Below, one piece after another: positions 1 to 9,828 of a DNA stretch of 64,000 bases. Position numbers and translations under genes: made by a program. The number at the start of each line of letters is the position of its first letter. The stretch's first letter is position 1. This DNA is from Thermoleophilia bacterium UBA2241 (lineage in GTDB: Bacteria; Actinomycetota; Thermoleophilia; UBA2241): positions 37,191-101,190 of the forward strand of contig DDYF01000042.1 in the NCBI GenBank assembly GCA_002347645.1, in the 5' to 3' direction. A model generated the notes under the pieces. The model searched no databases. It saw only the letters and a program-made list of their open reading frames with translations, and was not told where the DNA came from.

Positions 1-599
1 GCGGCCGCGATGTTGGTGTAACCGCGAACCGGCTGGTCGAGCATGCGCGCGACGACCTCGGCCGGCGGATCGGCGGCGTGCAGCCGGCTGACCGCGCAGG
101 CCTTGTCCTCGAACACCACCACCGACAGGTCCTCCGGGTGCAGCTTGAGGGCGAGGACGGCGGCGGCCACGGCGGCGATGGCCATGTTCTCGCCGGACAT
201 CGAGAGCGACGTGTCGACCATGAGCACGACCTGGTGCCGACGCTCGGCGCGCCGCGAGACGATGAGGTCGCCGTCCTCGGGGAAGCGCTTGCCGAGCAGG
301 TTCTCGAGTGTCGCCTCGACGTCGAGCTCGCCCGCGTACGGCTCGCGCAAGGGCTCGCGCACGACGTGGGTGGCGGCGCGCAGGGGACCGACCAGACGGG
401 CGGCACGCTGCAGGACGGCGCGCGCCGCAAGGCGTTCGGCGTAGGCGCGCAGGGGAGCGTTGTGCAACCGGCAGCCGGAGCGCGTGAGGTTGACGGCGAT
501 GCTCCAGCCGTCAAGGTCGCCGAGAGGGACGCCGTAGCGTTCGGCGATCGCCTCGAGGGGCGTCGCGTCGGCGCGCTCGGCGCCGCAGTCGACAGCCAC
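1..599 (-). CDS. VWA-domain protein, partner of the MoxR ATPase (3' end cut by window edge)
   Basis: The frame is open from 599 to the window edge, so the C-terminus is missing. The visible part ends in a von Willebrand factor A fold. It has a canonical MIDAS metal site, DTSLSMSGE (DxSxS), followed by alternating hydrophobic strands and a later Thr in YTNI that fits the second MIDAS loop. A GTG at 599 is the first usable start after the upstream ATPase stop at 644. No strong ribosome site is adjacent, so the start is tentative. MoxR/VWA pairs act as chaperone-like modules that remodel or insert cofactors into partner proteins. The target here is unknown. Confidence 0.8.
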   Translation of the reverse strand, partial: MAVDCGAERADATPLEAIAERYGVPLGDLDGWSIAVNLTRSGCRLHNAPLRAYAERLAARAVLQRAARLVGPLRAATHVVREPLREPYAGELDVEATLENLLGKRFPEDGDLIVSRRAERRHQVVLMVDTSLSMSGENMAIAAVAAAVLALKLHPEDLSVVVFEDKACAVSRLHAADPPAEVVARMLDQPVRGYTNIAA

Positions 600-643
600 G
601 GCGACGGAGCGCCGGCCCCGCGCCCGCGCCCCCTCCGGGGGGC

Positions 644-1525
644 TCAGGCTTTTGGGCCGTCGCCGTCGTCGCCGGTGTCGGCGTCCGGGTCTTCGCCGCG
701 CACGACGACCTGCTCGTACAGCTCGTCGAGCGCCGTCCCCATGTCGGCGTCGATGTCGTCGCGCAGGTCGACGCGCGTCGTCAACGCCGCGTCCATGGCC
801 TGGCGCAGCGCGCCCTCCCCGTCGAGGCCGGCGGCGATGACGACCATCGCGACGGCGGCGCGGACCGAAGCCCCTTTGCGGAAGCGGGGGTGGCGCCTCG
901 TGGCGCGGGTGAGACGGACGGCTAGCGACACGAGCCCGTCGTCCTCGCAGCCCGTCTCGCGACGCACGATCGCGGCCTCCTCGGCCGCGCCCTGGTAGAC
1001 CAGCGCCAGGTGCTCGAAGCGGTCGCGCAACGCCTCCGAGAGATGACCTGTGGCGACGTACTCGACCGGGTTCTGCGTCGCCACGACCTGAAAGCCGTCC
1101 GCCGCTCGCACCACCCCGATGTGCGGCACGTGGACGATGCGTTCGTCGAGTGCCGGCAAGAGGACGTTCTGCACCGACTCGGGCATCCGGTTGAGCTCGT
1201 TGATGAAGAGGACGGCGCCCTCGCGCATCGCCTGCACGAGCGGTCCCGCGAAGAACGAGTCGGCGCCGTAGCCGCGCTCCAGCACGAGCGGCGGGTCGAA
1301 CCACCCGGTGAGCTTGCTCTCGGAGTAGCGGTCGTCCCCGTCAACGCGCACCGTCGGCCTGCCGAGGTGCGCGCACACCGCGAGAGCGACCGTCGTCTTG
1401 CCGACGCCCACGGGGCCTTCGAGGAGGAGGTGCCGGCCTGCCCCGAGCACGGCCAGCGCCGTCGTGAGCTCGCGCTCGCGCCCGACGATGCCGTGCTCGT
1501 CCTGGATCTTGCGGATGGGGGTCAT
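644..1525 (-). CDS. MoxR-family AAA+ ATPase
   Basis: The 293-residue protein has a Walker A near residues 37-45 (GPVGVGKTT), a Walker B near 104-110 (AVLFINE) and the sensor region VVATQNPVEY typical of MoxR ATPases. The C-terminus is acidic (DPDADTGDDGDG). It lies directly upstream of the VWA gene on the same strand, the usual arrangement for ATPase plus VWA adaptor. The inferred job is ATP-driven remodelling of a protein complex. It is only distantly similar to the second MoxR ATPase at 15982-16875. Confidence 0.9.
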   Translation of the reverse strand: MTPIRKIQDEHGIVGRERELTTALAVLGAGRHLLLEGPVGVGKTTVALAVCAHLGRPTVRVDGDDRYSESKLTGWFDPPLVLERGYGADSFFAGPLVQAMREGAVLFINELNRMPESVQNVLLPALDERIVHVPHIGVVRAADGFQVVATQNPVEYVATGHLSEALRDRFEHLALVYQGAAEEAAIVRRETGCEDDGLVSLAVRLTRATRRHPRFRKGASVRAAVAMVVIAAGLDGEGALRQAMDAALTTRVDLRDDIDADMGTALDELYEQVVVRGEDPDADTGDDGDGPKA

Positions 1526-1600
1526 GGGTCTCCGTTCGAGAGCTGCGACCGTGGGGTGGATTCTATCGTGCGCCGGTCCCCCGGCGCGACGCGCCGCCGG

Positions 1601-3259
1601 TCAGTCGCCGGCGAGGCCGGCGAAGGGCCCGGCGGCGAACACCGGCCGGCCGCCGAAGACCGTGAGCTCGACCTTCGCATCCGTGAGCTCCTCCGGCGGG
1701 ATCGCCAGGATGTCGCGGTCGAGGACCGCCAGGTCGGCGACCTTGCCCACCTCGATCGAGCCGATCTCGTCCTCCATCCCCATGGCGTACGCGCCGTTGA
1801 CCGTGAAGCTCTCCACCATCTGCCGGACGGCGACCGCCTCCTCCGGCCACAGCGGCGGCTCCGCGGCGTCAGTCGGGTCGCGCCGCAAGACGCCGCGCTG
1901 GATGGCGACCAGCGGGTCGAGCGGCGGCGGTACCGGGTAGTCGCTGGCCGAGGCGACCACGATGCCGTGCTCCCAGAAGCTGCGCATGGGGTACTCGCGG
2001 TCGGCCCTCACCCGGCCCAGGTAGGGCACCTGGCGCGCGTGGTAGAGCTCGTCCTTCAGGAACCAGTAGGGCTGCGGCACGGCGACGACGTCGAGCTCCG
2101 CGAAGCGCGGCAGGTCGGCGAGGTCGACCACCTGGAGGTGCGTGATCAGCGAGCGACCGACGACTGGGCCACAGGCCGCCCTCGCCGCGGCGATCGCGTC
2201 CAGCGCCATCGCCGTCGCCGCGTCGCCGATGCAGTGGTAGTGGAGACGAAAGCCGGCACGCGCAGCGGCCACCGAGGCCCGCGCGATCGCCTCGTGGGAC
2301 CAGACGGGCTCCCCGCGAAACCCGGGCTGGTCGGCGTACGGCTCCTTGAGGTACGCCGTGTGCCCCTCGATCACGCCGTCGGGGAAGAGCTTGGCCCAGT
2401 CTGCGACGACCAGCGGGCCCGCGTGACGGGCCCGTTCGGCCACGAATGCCTCGACCTGCTCCTCCAGCGGCGCGTCCTCCCGGAGCCACAGGGAGAGGCA
2501 GAAACGCGTCGTCAGCTCGCCCGACGCCTGCAGGCGCTCGTAGGCTTCCAGCGCCGTGTCGCGACCCGGGTGCAGACCCGCGTCCTGGACCGTCGTCAAG
2601 CCGTGCGGTGCGGCGAACGCCCGCTGAAAGTGAAGGATTCCCTGGCGTGACTGTTCGCGGCTGTAGGACGGGAAGCGCTGCTCGGCCGCGTACGCCGGCC
2701 CTTCGCGCAGCGTCCCCGCCGGCGTACCGTCGGGCAGCCGTTCGATCATGCCGTTCGTCGGATCGGGGGTCGCCGTGTCGACGCCGGCGACACGCAGGCC
2801 CTCGCTGTTGAGCCAGATGGAGTGGTAACTGTCGTCGGCCAGCAAGACGGGGCGGTCGGGCACCGCGGCGTCCAGGTCGGCGGCCACCGGGCCGAGACGC
2901 GGCGTCGTGTAGGTGTCGCTCCAGCCGAAGCCCCGGATGAACGGAAGGTCGGGGTGCTCGGCGGCGAACCGCGCCACGGTCGCCACGCACTCCTCGACCG
3001 ACGCGCACCCCGACAGCGCGACGTCGTAGAGGTCCTCGACGGCCGACGAGGCGTGCATGTGCGCGTCGACGAAGCCCGGCAGCACCAGACGGCCGTCCAG
3101 GTCGACGACGCGGGTCCGAGGGCCGGCGAGTGCCGCGACCTCCGCGGCCGTGCCCACGGCCGCGATCCTTCCGGCACTCACGGCCACGGCCTCGTGCCGC
3201 GAGCGCGCGGCGTCGACCGTGTCCACGATGCCGTTCGTGAGGACCAGATCGGGTGCCAT
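1601..3259 (-). CDS. YtcJ-type metal-dependent amidohydrolase, cytoplasmic
   Basis: The start is ATG at 3259, preceded by GGAGG; a longer frame upstream has no ribosome site. The 552-residue product begins MAPDLVLTNG and carries the small N-terminal beta domain followed by the TIM-barrel HxH metal motif at residues 67-69 (VDAHMHA). It also has FIRGFGWSDT and a C-terminal IEVGKVADLAVLD stretch. These are hallmarks of the YtcJ/amidohydrolase-3 family, whose members hydrolyse amides, often formamides, with poorly defined substrates. No signal peptide is visible. A secreted paralogue lies at 44038-45855. The precise substrate cannot be assigned. Confidence 0.9.
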   Translation of the reverse strand: MAPDLVLTNGIVDTVDAARSRHEAVAVSAGRIAAVGTAAEVAALAGPRTRVVDLDGRLVLPGFVDAHMHASSAVEDLYDVALSGCASVEECVATVARFAAEHPDLPFIRGFGWSDTYTTPRLGPVAADLDAAVPDRPVLLADDSYHSIWLNSEGLRVAGVDTATPDPTNGMIERLPDGTPAGTLREGPAYAAEQRFPSYSREQSRQGILHFQRAFAAPHGLTTVQDAGLHPGRDTALEAYERLQASGELTTRFCLSLWLREDAPLEEQVEAFVAERARHAGPLVVADWAKLFPDGVIEGHTAYLKEPYADQPGFRGEPVWSHEAIARASVAAARAGFRLHYHCIGDAATAMALDAIAAARAACGPVVGRSLITHLQVVDLADLPRFAELDVVAVPQPYWFLKDELYHARQVPYLGRVRADREYPMRSFWEHGIVVASASDYPVPPPLDPLVAIQRGVLRRDPTDAAEPPLWPEEAVAVRQMVESFTVNGAYAMGMEDEIGSIEVGKVADLAVLDRDILAIPPEELTDAKVELTVFGGRPVFAAGPFAGLAGD

Positions 3260-3374
3260 GGAGCCTCCTGCCGACGAGTACCTGGAGCGGGGACGACGAT
3301 ACGGGGAGCGGGCGCGCCGTGCAATCACGCCGAGCGGCGGCGCGCGGGCCGCCGAACCGCCACACGCGCCGGCG

Positions 3375-4475
3375 TCAGCGCACGAAGGCGAAGCCGAAGC
3401 CCGGTCCCTGCGCGAGCGGCACGAGCGGGCTCGGCGGCACCCCTGCGTGCGCCTCGCCGTGGTACTCGCGTGGGGCGACGTCGTTGGGCCCCTCGGCGTA
3501 GAACAGGCTCGCCAGCGCCTGGATGTGGTCGCGGCCGACCCCGAGCTCGAACTGTCCGCCGCCGTAGAGCGTGATGCCGGCGGCTTGGGCGCGCCCGACG
3601 CAGTCGAGCAGCGCGCCCAGCGAACCGAAGCGTGACGGCTTGATGTTGAGGAAGCGCGGCGGGCCTGCGGCCGGCGACGCAGCGGCGCCGGCGGATCCGG
3701 CGGATCCGGCGGCGATCCTCTCGCGCAACGCCTCGACGTCGGTCCACGAGTGGACGGGCGCGTCGAAGCTGAAGCGGTGCTCCTCCCCCGTCAACGCCTC
3801 CCTTGCCGGGCCGTCGAGGGCGGGGTCCTCGAGCACGGCGTCGGGGAACGCTCGTGCGACCATCGCGTACTGTGCGGGGTCGGGAGGGTTGTCGACCGGC
3901 GTGCCCTCGTAGAACGATTTGAAGTCGAGGGCGCGCACGCGGCGGGTCGCGGCGGCGCACGCCACGCGGTCGGCGTCCCAGTCCGGGGTCGGGTCGAGCT
4001 TGAACTCGAGGGACGGCTCGACGTCGAGCCACGGCGTCACATCAAGGCGCGTCGAGACCACGAAGCGCACGGGGCGGTAGTCGAGGCCCAGTGCCGCGCC
4101 CAGCGACCGGCCCGCCTGGCGGAGGGCCAGGTCCAGCGCGGCGCTCTCGAAGGCCCAGCGCCGGTACGTCTCCTGGCCGGCCATCGTCGGGCCGCCGGCC
4201 GGAAAGAGCTCGAGCTCACCGAGCCGTTCCGAGAAGCTGTCGAGCGTCCACGCCCCGGCCAGTGGCAGGTCGAGTGGAAACCCATCGTGGTCGTCGGCGG
4301 CGTAGGTCACGTCCTCGCCGCGCCCCTCGTGCCCGCCGCCGCGCAGGACGACCGTCGTCGTCACGCGGCGGAAGCCGCTCGAGACGTCGAGCTCGGCGCG
4401 TTCCGCGCCGTACTCCTCAACGACGAGCGGCAGCTTCGCGACAGCAGCGTAATGATCACGGGGCGTCTTGGCCAT
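3375..4475 (-). CDS. Enolase-superfamily-like protein (muconate lactonizing/OSBS-like fold)
   Basis: The 366-residue product from ATG 4475 (MAKTPRDHY) has a likely barrel-ligand series Asp (LDFKSFYEG), Glu (AVLEDPALD), Asp (FSFDAPVHSW) and Lys (LNIKPSRFGSLG), then a GGGQFELGVGRD segment near the C-terminus. This matches the D-E-D-K layout and the terminal ExG region of muconate lactonizing, o-succinylbenzoate synthase and dipeptide epimerase enzymes. The usual KxK on strand two appears as EFKLDPT, so one catalytic base may be changed. A low-complexity AGSAGSAG linker sits at about residue 250. No operon partner is evident. An in-frame ATG at 4523 is an alternative start. Confidence 0.6.
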   Translation of the reverse strand: MAKTPRDHYAAVAKLPLVVEEYGAERAELDVSSGFRRVTTTVVLRGGGHEGRGEDVTYAADDHDGFPLDLPLAGAWTLDSFSERLGELELFPAGGPTMAGQETYRRWAFESAALDLALRQAGRSLGAALGLDYRPVRFVVSTRLDVTPWLDVEPSLEFKLDPTPDWDADRVACAAATRRVRALDFKSFYEGTPVDNPPDPAQYAMVARAFPDAVLEDPALDGPAREALTGEEHRFSFDAPVHSWTDVEALRERIAAGSAGSAGAAASPAAGPPRFLNIKPSRFGSLGALLDCVGRAQAAGITLYGGGQFELGVGRDHIQALASLFYAEGPNDVAPREYHGEAHAGVPPSPLVPLAQGPGFGFAFVR

Positions 4476-4547
4476 GCCGCCACTCTTCCCCGCCGCGGCC
4501 TGACTCACGCGGTGCCGCCTCACCCGGCGACAGCGGCCCTCAGCGCG

Positions 4548-7500
4548 TCAGGCCGTCCAACCCTCGCAGACGACCTCGGCCTGCTCCAAGACGAGGATCG
4601 TGGCGCGCTCCTGCTTGTCTGGTGGATAGCCGTGCTTGCGTAGCAGCCGTTTCACCATGACACGCATCTTGGCCCGGGCGCTTTCGCGCACGTTCCAGTC
4701 GACGGTGGCATTGCGTTTGACGGTGTCGACCAGCTCCTGGGCGATGGCCTTGAGCGTCTCGTCGCCGAGCACGGCCACGGCGCTGTCGTTCGTCTCGAGC
4801 GCATCGTAGAAGGCGAGCTCGTCCTCGTTCAGACCCAGCTCCTCACCGCGCCGGTGGGCCTCGCGCAACTCCCGAGCCAGGGCGATGAGTTCCTCGATGA
4901 CCTGCGCCGACGTGATCGCGCGGTTCTGATACTGGACGACGGCGCTCTGCAGCATCTCCGAGAAGCGCCGCGATTCGACGAGGTTCCGCCGGAACACGGC
5001 CTTGACCTCGTCCCTCAGGAGCTTCTCGAGCAGTTCGACGGCGAGATTGCGCCGCGGCATGTCGCGCACCTCGGCGAGGAAGCGTTCGTCGAGCACCGAG
5101 ATGTCGGGGCGCTCGAGGCCGGCGACGGCGAAGATGTCGACGACCTCGTCGCTCGACACGGCCTTCGAGACGATCTGCTGCACGGCGAGGTCGAGCTCCT
5201 CGTCGGTCTTCACGCCGTCGCCCGACGCCTTCATGATCGAGGCGCGCACGCTCTGGAAGAAGCCGAGGTCGTCGCGCACCGTCATGGCTTGGGCGCTGGG
5301 CACGGCGAGCGAGAACGCACGCCCCAGCGCGGTCACCGCGTTGACGAAGCGCTGCTTGCCGTCATGAAGGTCGTAGATGAACTCCTTGGCGGCGCCGATG
5401 AGCACGAGCTTCTGCTCGTGCGTCCCGGCGCCCCACACCTCGCGCCACTCGAAGCCGTGCAGCATGTCGCACACGATCTCGTACTTCTCCTGCATGACGG
5501 CGATGGCCTCAGCCTGGTCGATGACGGGATCGCCCGAGCCGCCGCCGTCTGTGTAGTCGTGCAGGGCGCGCTTGAGCTGGTCGGCGATGCCGAGGTAGTC
5601 CACCACGACGCCGCCCTGCTTCTCACGGAACACCCGGTTCACGCGCGCGATCGCCTGCATGAGGCCGTGACCGCGCATAGGCTTGTCGACGTACATCGTC
5701 GTGAGGCTCGGCGCGTCGAAGCCGGTGAGCCACATATCACGGACGATCACGAGTTTGAAGGGGTCGTCCGGGTCCTTGAAGCGCAGCGCCAGCGCCTCGC
5801 GCCGAGCCTTGTTGCGGATGTGCGGCTGCCACTCCACAGGGTCCGACGACGAGCCGGTCATCACGACCTTCACGGCACCGGCATCATCATCATGATCATC
5901 ATCGCCACGCCACTGCGGCCGCAGCTCGACGATCTCGTCGTAGAGCGCGACGCAGATGCGCCGGCTCATGCAGACAATCATGCCCTTCATCGGCGTCGCC
6001 GGGTCGCCGGCCTGGCGCGCCTCAAAGTGCTGCACGAGGTCCTTCGCCACCAGCTCGAGCCGGCGCTGCGTGCCGACCATCGCCTCGATGCGCGCCCACT
6101 TGCTCTTGAGCTTCTCTCGGCGCGCGACCTCCTCGCCCTCGGTGACCTCGTCGAACTCTGCGTCGATCACCGGCTTCTGGTCGGCGGGCAGCTCGATCTT
6201 CGCCAGGCGGCCCTCGTAGTAGATAGGGACCGTCGCCCCGTCCTCGACGGCGCGCTGGATGTCGTACGTGTCGATGTAGTCGCCAAAGACGGCGCGCGTG
6301 TTCTTGTCGGCGAGCTCGATCGGCGTGCCGGTGAAGCCGATGAACGAGGCGTTGGGCAAGGCGTCCCGCATGTGGCGAGCGAAGCCGTCGATGAAGTCGT
6401 ACTGGCTGCGATGCGCCTCGTCGGCGATGACGACGATGTTCTCGCGCGCGCTGAGCAGCGGATGGACGGCTCCGAGCCCCTCGGCAAGGAACTTCTGGAT
6501 AGTCGTGAACACCACGCCGCCCGACGCCACCTGGAGCTTCGAGCGCAGATCGTCGCGGCTCTCGGCCTGGACGGGGGATTGATGGAGCAGCTCATGGCAG
6601 CGCGCGAACGTCCCGAAGAGCTGGTCGTCGAGGTCGTTGCGGTCGGTGAGCACCACGAGCGTCGGGTTCTGCATCTCGGGACGTCGCACGAGCTTGCCCG
6701 CGTAGAACGCCATGGAGAGGCTCTTGCCGCTGCCCTGGGTGTGCCAGACGACGCCGACGCGATGGTCGCCGGTGACGGCCTCCACAGTGGCCTCGACCGC
6801 CTTGTTCACGGCCCAATACTGATGGTAGGCGGCCATCTTCTTGACCACGTCCTCCCCATCGGACTCGAAGACGTTGAAGTACCGGATGAGGTCGAGAAGT
6901 CGGCGCTTGTCGAGCATGCCGCGGACGAGCGTCGCCAGCTCGGGCGTGCCTTTCGCAGCGATGGACGCGCCGTCGACGGTGCGCCACGGCATGAACCGCT
7001 CCCAGGGAGCGGTCAGCGTGCCGTGGCGCGCCTCCATGCCGTCGCTGGCGATGAGCGCCTCGTTGCAGATGAACAGGCTGGGGACCGCCTGCTTGTAGGT
7101 CTGGAGCTGATCGAAGGCCTTCTTGACGGTCGCCTTCTCGTCGGCCGGGTTCTTGAGCTCGACAACGGCCAGGGGCAGGCCGTTGACGAACACGACGACG
7201 TCAGGTCGCTTCGTGACCTTGCCCTCGACCACCGTGAACTGGTTGACCGCGCGCCAGTCGTTGGCGTCGACGTCGTCGAAGTCGAGGAGCCAGGCCTTGT
7301 CGCCCTTGATGGCGCCGCCCGGCACGGCGTACTCGACGTCGATGCCGTCGACGAGCAGGCGATGAAAGCGGTGGTTGTTCGCGACGAGGCTCGGGCTCTC
7401 GGTGACGAGGACCTTGCGGACCGCGTCATCAAGGGCCACCGCGGGCAGCCCGGGGTTGATGCTCTCGAGGGCAGCGCGAAGGCGCCGAGTGAGGACGACT

Positions 7501-7637
7501 TCGGTGAAGTCGTCCCGCTCGGCGCCCAGTTTCTCAGGCTCCACGTCCGGCCCGTACGCCGTCTCGTAGCCCAGCTCCCCCAGCCAGGCCATCATGGCTT
7601 CTTCGACATGCGACTCCGCGATGCCGTGCACGCTCAT
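4548..7637 (-). CDS. hsdR: Type I restriction endonuclease, motor/nuclease subunit R
   Basis: The 1029-residue HsdR starts at ATG 7637, which overlaps the AbiEii stop in ATGA; a longer frame upstream is only a shadow of abiEii. The N-terminal PD-(D/E)xK nuclease is visible as RPD at 144-146 and ELK at 160-162. The helicase motor has Walker A GSGKS at 302-306 and DEAH at 406-409. Downstream are TGTP and conserved helicase blocks ([19 protein letters not shown]). R translocates and cuts unmodified DNA as part of the HsdR2M2S complex. It is separated from hsdM-hsdS by about 4.5 kb of cargo, but all are on one strand. A run of CAT triplets encodes DDDHDDD near residue 580. Confidence 0.96.
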   Translation of the reverse strand: MSVHGIAESHVEEAMMAWLGELGYETAYGPDVEPEKLGAERDDFTEVVLTRRLRAALESINPGLPAVALDDAVRKVLVTESPSLVANNHRFHRLLVDGIDVEYAVPGGAIKGDKAWLLDFDDVDANDWRAVNQFTVVEGKVTKRPDVVVFVNGLPLAVVELKNPADEKATVKKAFDQLQTYKQAVPSLFICNEALIASDGMEARHGTLTAPWERFMPWRTVDGASIAAKGTPELATLVRGMLDKRRLLDLIRYFNVFESDGEDVVKKMAAYHQYWAVNKAVEATVEAVTGDHRVGVVWHTQGSGKSLSMAFYAGKLVRRPEMQNPTLVVLTDRNDLDDQLFGTFARCHELLHQSPVQAESRDDLRSKLQVASGGVVFTTIQKFLAEGLGAVHPLLSARENIVVIADEAHRSQYDFIDGFARHMRDALPNASFIGFTGTPIELADKNTRAVFGDYIDTYDIQRAVEDGATVPIYYEGRLAKIELPADQKPVIDAEFDEVTEGEEVARREKLKSKWARIEAMVGTQRRLELVAKDLVQHFEARQAGDPATPMKGMIVCMSRRICVALYDEIVELRPQWRGDDDHDDDAGAVKVVMTGSSSDPVEWQPHIRNKARREALALRFKDPDDPFKLVIVRDMWLTGFDAPSLTTMYVDKPMRGHGLMQAIARVNRVFREKQGGVVVDYLGIADQLKRALHDYTDGGGSGDPVIDQAEAIAVMQEKYEIVCDMLHGFEWREVWGAGTHEQKLVLIGAAKEFIYDLHDGKQRFVNAVTALGRAFSLAVPSAQAMTVRDDLGFFQSVRASIMKASGDGVKTDEELDLAVQQIVSKAVSSDEVVDIFAVAGLERPDISVLDERFLAEVRDMPRRNLAVELLEKLLRDEVKAVFRRNLVESRRFSEMLQSAVVQYQNRAITSAQVIEELIALARELREAHRRGEELGLNEDELAFYDALETNDSAVAVLGDETLKAIAQELVDTVKRNATVDWNVRESARAKMRVMVKRLLRKHGYPPDKQERATILVLEQAEVVCEGWTA

Positions 7638-8536
7638 CCCCCCAGACGACTCGGCTCCAGCCTCTCGAGCTTGGCGCCCAATACCTGCTTCAGCTCGTCC
7701 ACGACGGCGGCGAACGGCGGCAGCCGCCGCACCAGATTCGCCAGACTCCCGTCCCACTGCCGCGCGGCCGTTTCCACGACGACCGGTGGGAAGAAGTCGT
7801 CGACCGCCTCCGCGGACACCTGCCTCACCGTGCACTTCTGCGGCAGGATGTTCGCCACCTGCGCGAAGTCGACCAGGTCGGAATGCGCCCCGCACAGACG
7901 CCACAGGTCGTAGTAGTCCCGCGCGCAGTTGCGCGGCCAGCGTCCTTCCATGAGTCGCTTCTGCGCTTGCAGCGTGGTCCGCAGCTTCTCGGCAACGATC
8001 TCCTCGAGGCTGTAGCACTGCAGCGTCGCATCGAGCGACTCGTCGTACCCGTGCAGCAGGGGCAGCGAATCCGCCGCGAGCAGCAGAGGCTCGTCGACGG
8101 TGATCTCGAGCTTGATGCTGCACAGGGGCTGGTTGTGCCAGGGGAACTGGATCGCGACGCGGAAGGCTTCCTGACCGGCCGGGTGCTCGCGCTGCTCCGG
8201 CCGCCGCACTGCATCCACCCGGAAGGGACCGTACTCGTTCAACGCCTCCTCGACTCCGGCGGCGGCCTCCCGGACCTGCGCCTCAAGCGCGTCGCCCCGA
8301 CGACCTCCCGCCGCCGTGAAGTCGAGGTCCACAGAGAACCGGTAGTCGCCGAAGTAGGCCTTCTTGAGCGCCGTGCCTCCCTTGAAGACGAGGGACGCGG
8401 CGAGAGTCGGAACGGCGTAAGTCGCTGCAAGCACGTGGCCGATCGCGTAGTCGCGCTCCACCACGTCGAACGGCACCGACAGGCGCGCCGCCTCGGCGCG
8501 CAGTCGGTCACGCAGGGGGCGCAGGGCTGCCGCCAT
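7634..8536 (-). CDS. AbiEii-type nucleotidyltransferase toxin
   Basis: The 300-residue product has the AbiEii/AbiGii signature FKGGTALKK...FSVDLDF near residues 50-80, the GS/D..D nucleotidyltransferase core of this toxin family. AbiEii toxins of type IV toxin-antitoxin systems inhibit growth by adding nucleotides to RNA, and tRNA acceptors are known for related MenT enzymes. The gene lies 3 bases after its putative antitoxin and overlaps hsdR by ATGA. Restriction and abortive-infection genes therefore share one transcript, and toxin translation is coupled to hsdR. Whether it is active cannot be judged from sequence. Confidence 0.88.
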   Translation of the reverse strand: MAAALRPLRDRLRAEAARLSVPFDVVERDYAIGHVLAATYAVPTLAASLVFKGGTALKKAYFGDYRFSVDLDFTAAGGRRGDALEAQVREAAAGVEEALNEYGPFRVDAVRRPEQREHPAGQEAFRVAIQFPWHNQPLCSIKLEITVDEPLLLAADSLPLLHGYDESLDATLQCYSLEEIVAEKLRTTLQAQKRLMEGRWPRNCARDYYDLWRLCGAHSDLVDFAQVANILPQKCTVRQVSAEAVDDFFPPVVVETAARQWDGSLANLVRRLPPFAAVVDELKQVLGAKLERLEPSRLGG

Positions 8537-8539
8537 TGG

Positions 8540-9385
8540 TCAGTCGGCGAGGTTCACGACGAGCTTCCAGCGCTTGTCCCGAAGGCCTCGCATCGGCCTG
8601 CCGGGGTCAAGCGGGCTGTAGGAGGAGGTCGACGCCGGGAGTAACGGCCGAAGCAGCCTCATGTCGACCCCCGCATGCTCGAGGCTCCATCCGAGACGCT
8701 TGGCCACGGCCGACGAACCCCACTCCGCCCCGTAGCGCACCAGCTTCTCCGCGTCCAGCGAAGAGGCGTGCTGGCTCAGGGCGGACAGCCCCTCGCCCGC
8801 ACCGCCGAAGTGCCGCGGCAAGGCCAACGAATCGAGGATGGTGCGCTCACGGTCGGTGATCGGCACGGAGAAGCGTTCGTCGAGCCACACCCGCTCGAGG
8901 CCCAACTCGAAGCGCTGCTCGCGCAGCGTCACGTACGAGCACTCGATACCAGCAATGGCCCAGGTGTGGCGCCTGCGGTCACCGTCCGAACCTCTCATGC
9001 TCGGCGTGACGACCTTCTGAGACGTGATCGCGGTGACCACGACCGGCGCCTGATCGGTGAGATCGTGGTACGCAAGTGCCGACCAAAGTCCGATCGCGGA
9101 GGGCTGGACGAGAGACGTCGCGAGGACGAAAGGCGGGACCTCGACTCCCCCGGGCAGCTTCCCGGTGCCCGCGTACAACCCCCTTCGCAACCGCACCAGC
9201 CAGCCGGCCTCCGTGAGCCGGCTGAGAAGCATCCAGACGCTGGTTTCGGGGATGCCGATTTCGCCTGCGACGCGCCTTGCGTCCTCGGCAGAGAAGACGT
9301 ACTTGCCTCGACCGACCAGTTCTCCCGCCAGGGCAACGCCCCGCGAGAGTGCATAGACCCTGCTCCGTGATGGTGATTCCGGCAT
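8540..9385 (-). CDS. AbiEi-type antitoxin/transcriptional regulator
   Basis: The 281-residue product has an N-terminal winged-helix segment (about residues 28-75, ending LVRLRRGLYAG) followed by the longer antitoxin domain with SAIGLWSALAYHDLT and a WLDERFSVPITDRERTILD stretch. This is the AbiEi/transcriptional-regulator family that pairs with AbiEii. In characterised systems AbiEi neutralises the toxin and represses its own promoter by binding inverted repeats. ATG at 9385 fits, and two palindromes lie immediately upstream. The gene starts a three-gene run, abiEi-abiEii-hsdR. Confidence 0.85.
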   Translation of the reverse strand: MPESPSRSRVYALSRGVALAGELVGRGKYVFSAEDARRVAGEIGIPETSVWMLLSRLTEAGWLVRLRRGLYAGTGKLPGGVEVPPFVLATSLVQPSAIGLWSALAYHDLTDQAPVVVTAITSQKVVTPSMRGSDGDRRRHTWAIAGIECSYVTLREQRFELGLERVWLDERFSVPITDRERTILDSLALPRHFGGAGEGLSALSQHASSLDAEKLVRYGAEWGSSAVAKRLGWSLEHAGVDMRLLRPLLPASTSSYSPLDPGRPMRGLRDKRWKLVVNLAD

Positions 9386-9388
9386 GGA

Positions 9389-9422
9389 AGGTATTTTACT
9401 GCATACCTAACTGAAACAGTTA
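9389..9422. promoter_or_regulatory. Putative AbiEi operator: two adjacent palindromes
   Basis: AGGTAT-N8-ATACCT (9389-9408) and TAACTG-AAA-CAGTTA (9408-9422) are perfect inverted repeats placed directly upstream of the abiEi start. The stretch is strikingly AT-rich for this genome. It also contains a minus-strand -35-like TTGCTA with weak -10 candidates. Because AbiEi proteins are known to autoregulate through inverted repeats, an operator role is inferred. Confidence 0.55.
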
Positions 9423-9423
9423 G

Positions 9424-9603
9424 CTATGTAGCAAAAGTGCTAGCGCTGAGGACGTCCTCCCGGACCTCCTCCCTCTTGCCGAGCCGGTCGAGCTGAGAGC
9501 GCAGCGCGACCAGCACCTCGCCGGCCCAGTCGCTGATCTCCGCGAGGCGGATGCCGTTTGGCTCGCCGTCGGCGAGGAAGATGCGGATGGTCTTGCCGGT
9601 CGC
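9424..9603 (-). pseudogene. Decayed GIY-YIG nuclease gene, N-terminal remnant (left copy)
   Basis: An open frame without a start codon encodes TIRIFLADGEPNGIRLAEIS and continues DWAGEVLVALRSQLDRLGKREEVRED before ending in TAG. This matches the N-terminal region of GIY-YIG family nucleases found in type I restriction loci, as recalled from the family. The in-frame codon before it is TGA at 9604-9606. The catalytic GIY-YIG core is absent, so the gene is inactivated. It is related, at about two thirds identity by eye, to the remnant at 11143-11430 and has the same orientation. Confidence 0.65.
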
Positions 9604-9620
9604 TCAGACGCCGCCTCTTG

Positions 9621-9670
9621 TTATGAGAGGGTCTCACACGTCATGGGATGCTCGTGAGACCCCCTCATAA
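9621..9670. repeat. Inverted repeat with 17-bp arms
   Basis: The left arm TTATGAGAGGGTCTCAC (9621-9637) pairs with GTGAGACCCCCTCATAA (9654-9670) with one A/C mismatch, around a 16-base spacer. It sits in non-coding DNA between the left nuclease remnant and the small RNase-like gene. There is no T-tract, so it is not an ordinary terminator. It could be a recombination scar, a mobile-element end or a regulator site. Nothing else is recognisable from 9671 to 9828. Confidence 0.75.
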
Positions 9671-9828
9671 CCACATCCTCGCCGTGGTCGTCGGTGTCGC
9701 TTCATCGCACCGCTCCAGGTTCACGTTCCCGCGAACCACTTGATTCTGAAGACCTCCCGGTCGATACTACTGGTGGCTCATCTACCACGTGTAGAAAGAG
9801 CAACGAGGTCGTCCGCATGCGGGCGGCC

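Noticed and set aside
4854..7913. 1019-codon open frame on the plus strand opposite hsdR
   Set aside because: It is the antisense shadow of a well-supported hsdR in GC-rich DNA, with no recognisable domains and no ribosome site. Similar shadows oppose comEC and leuS.
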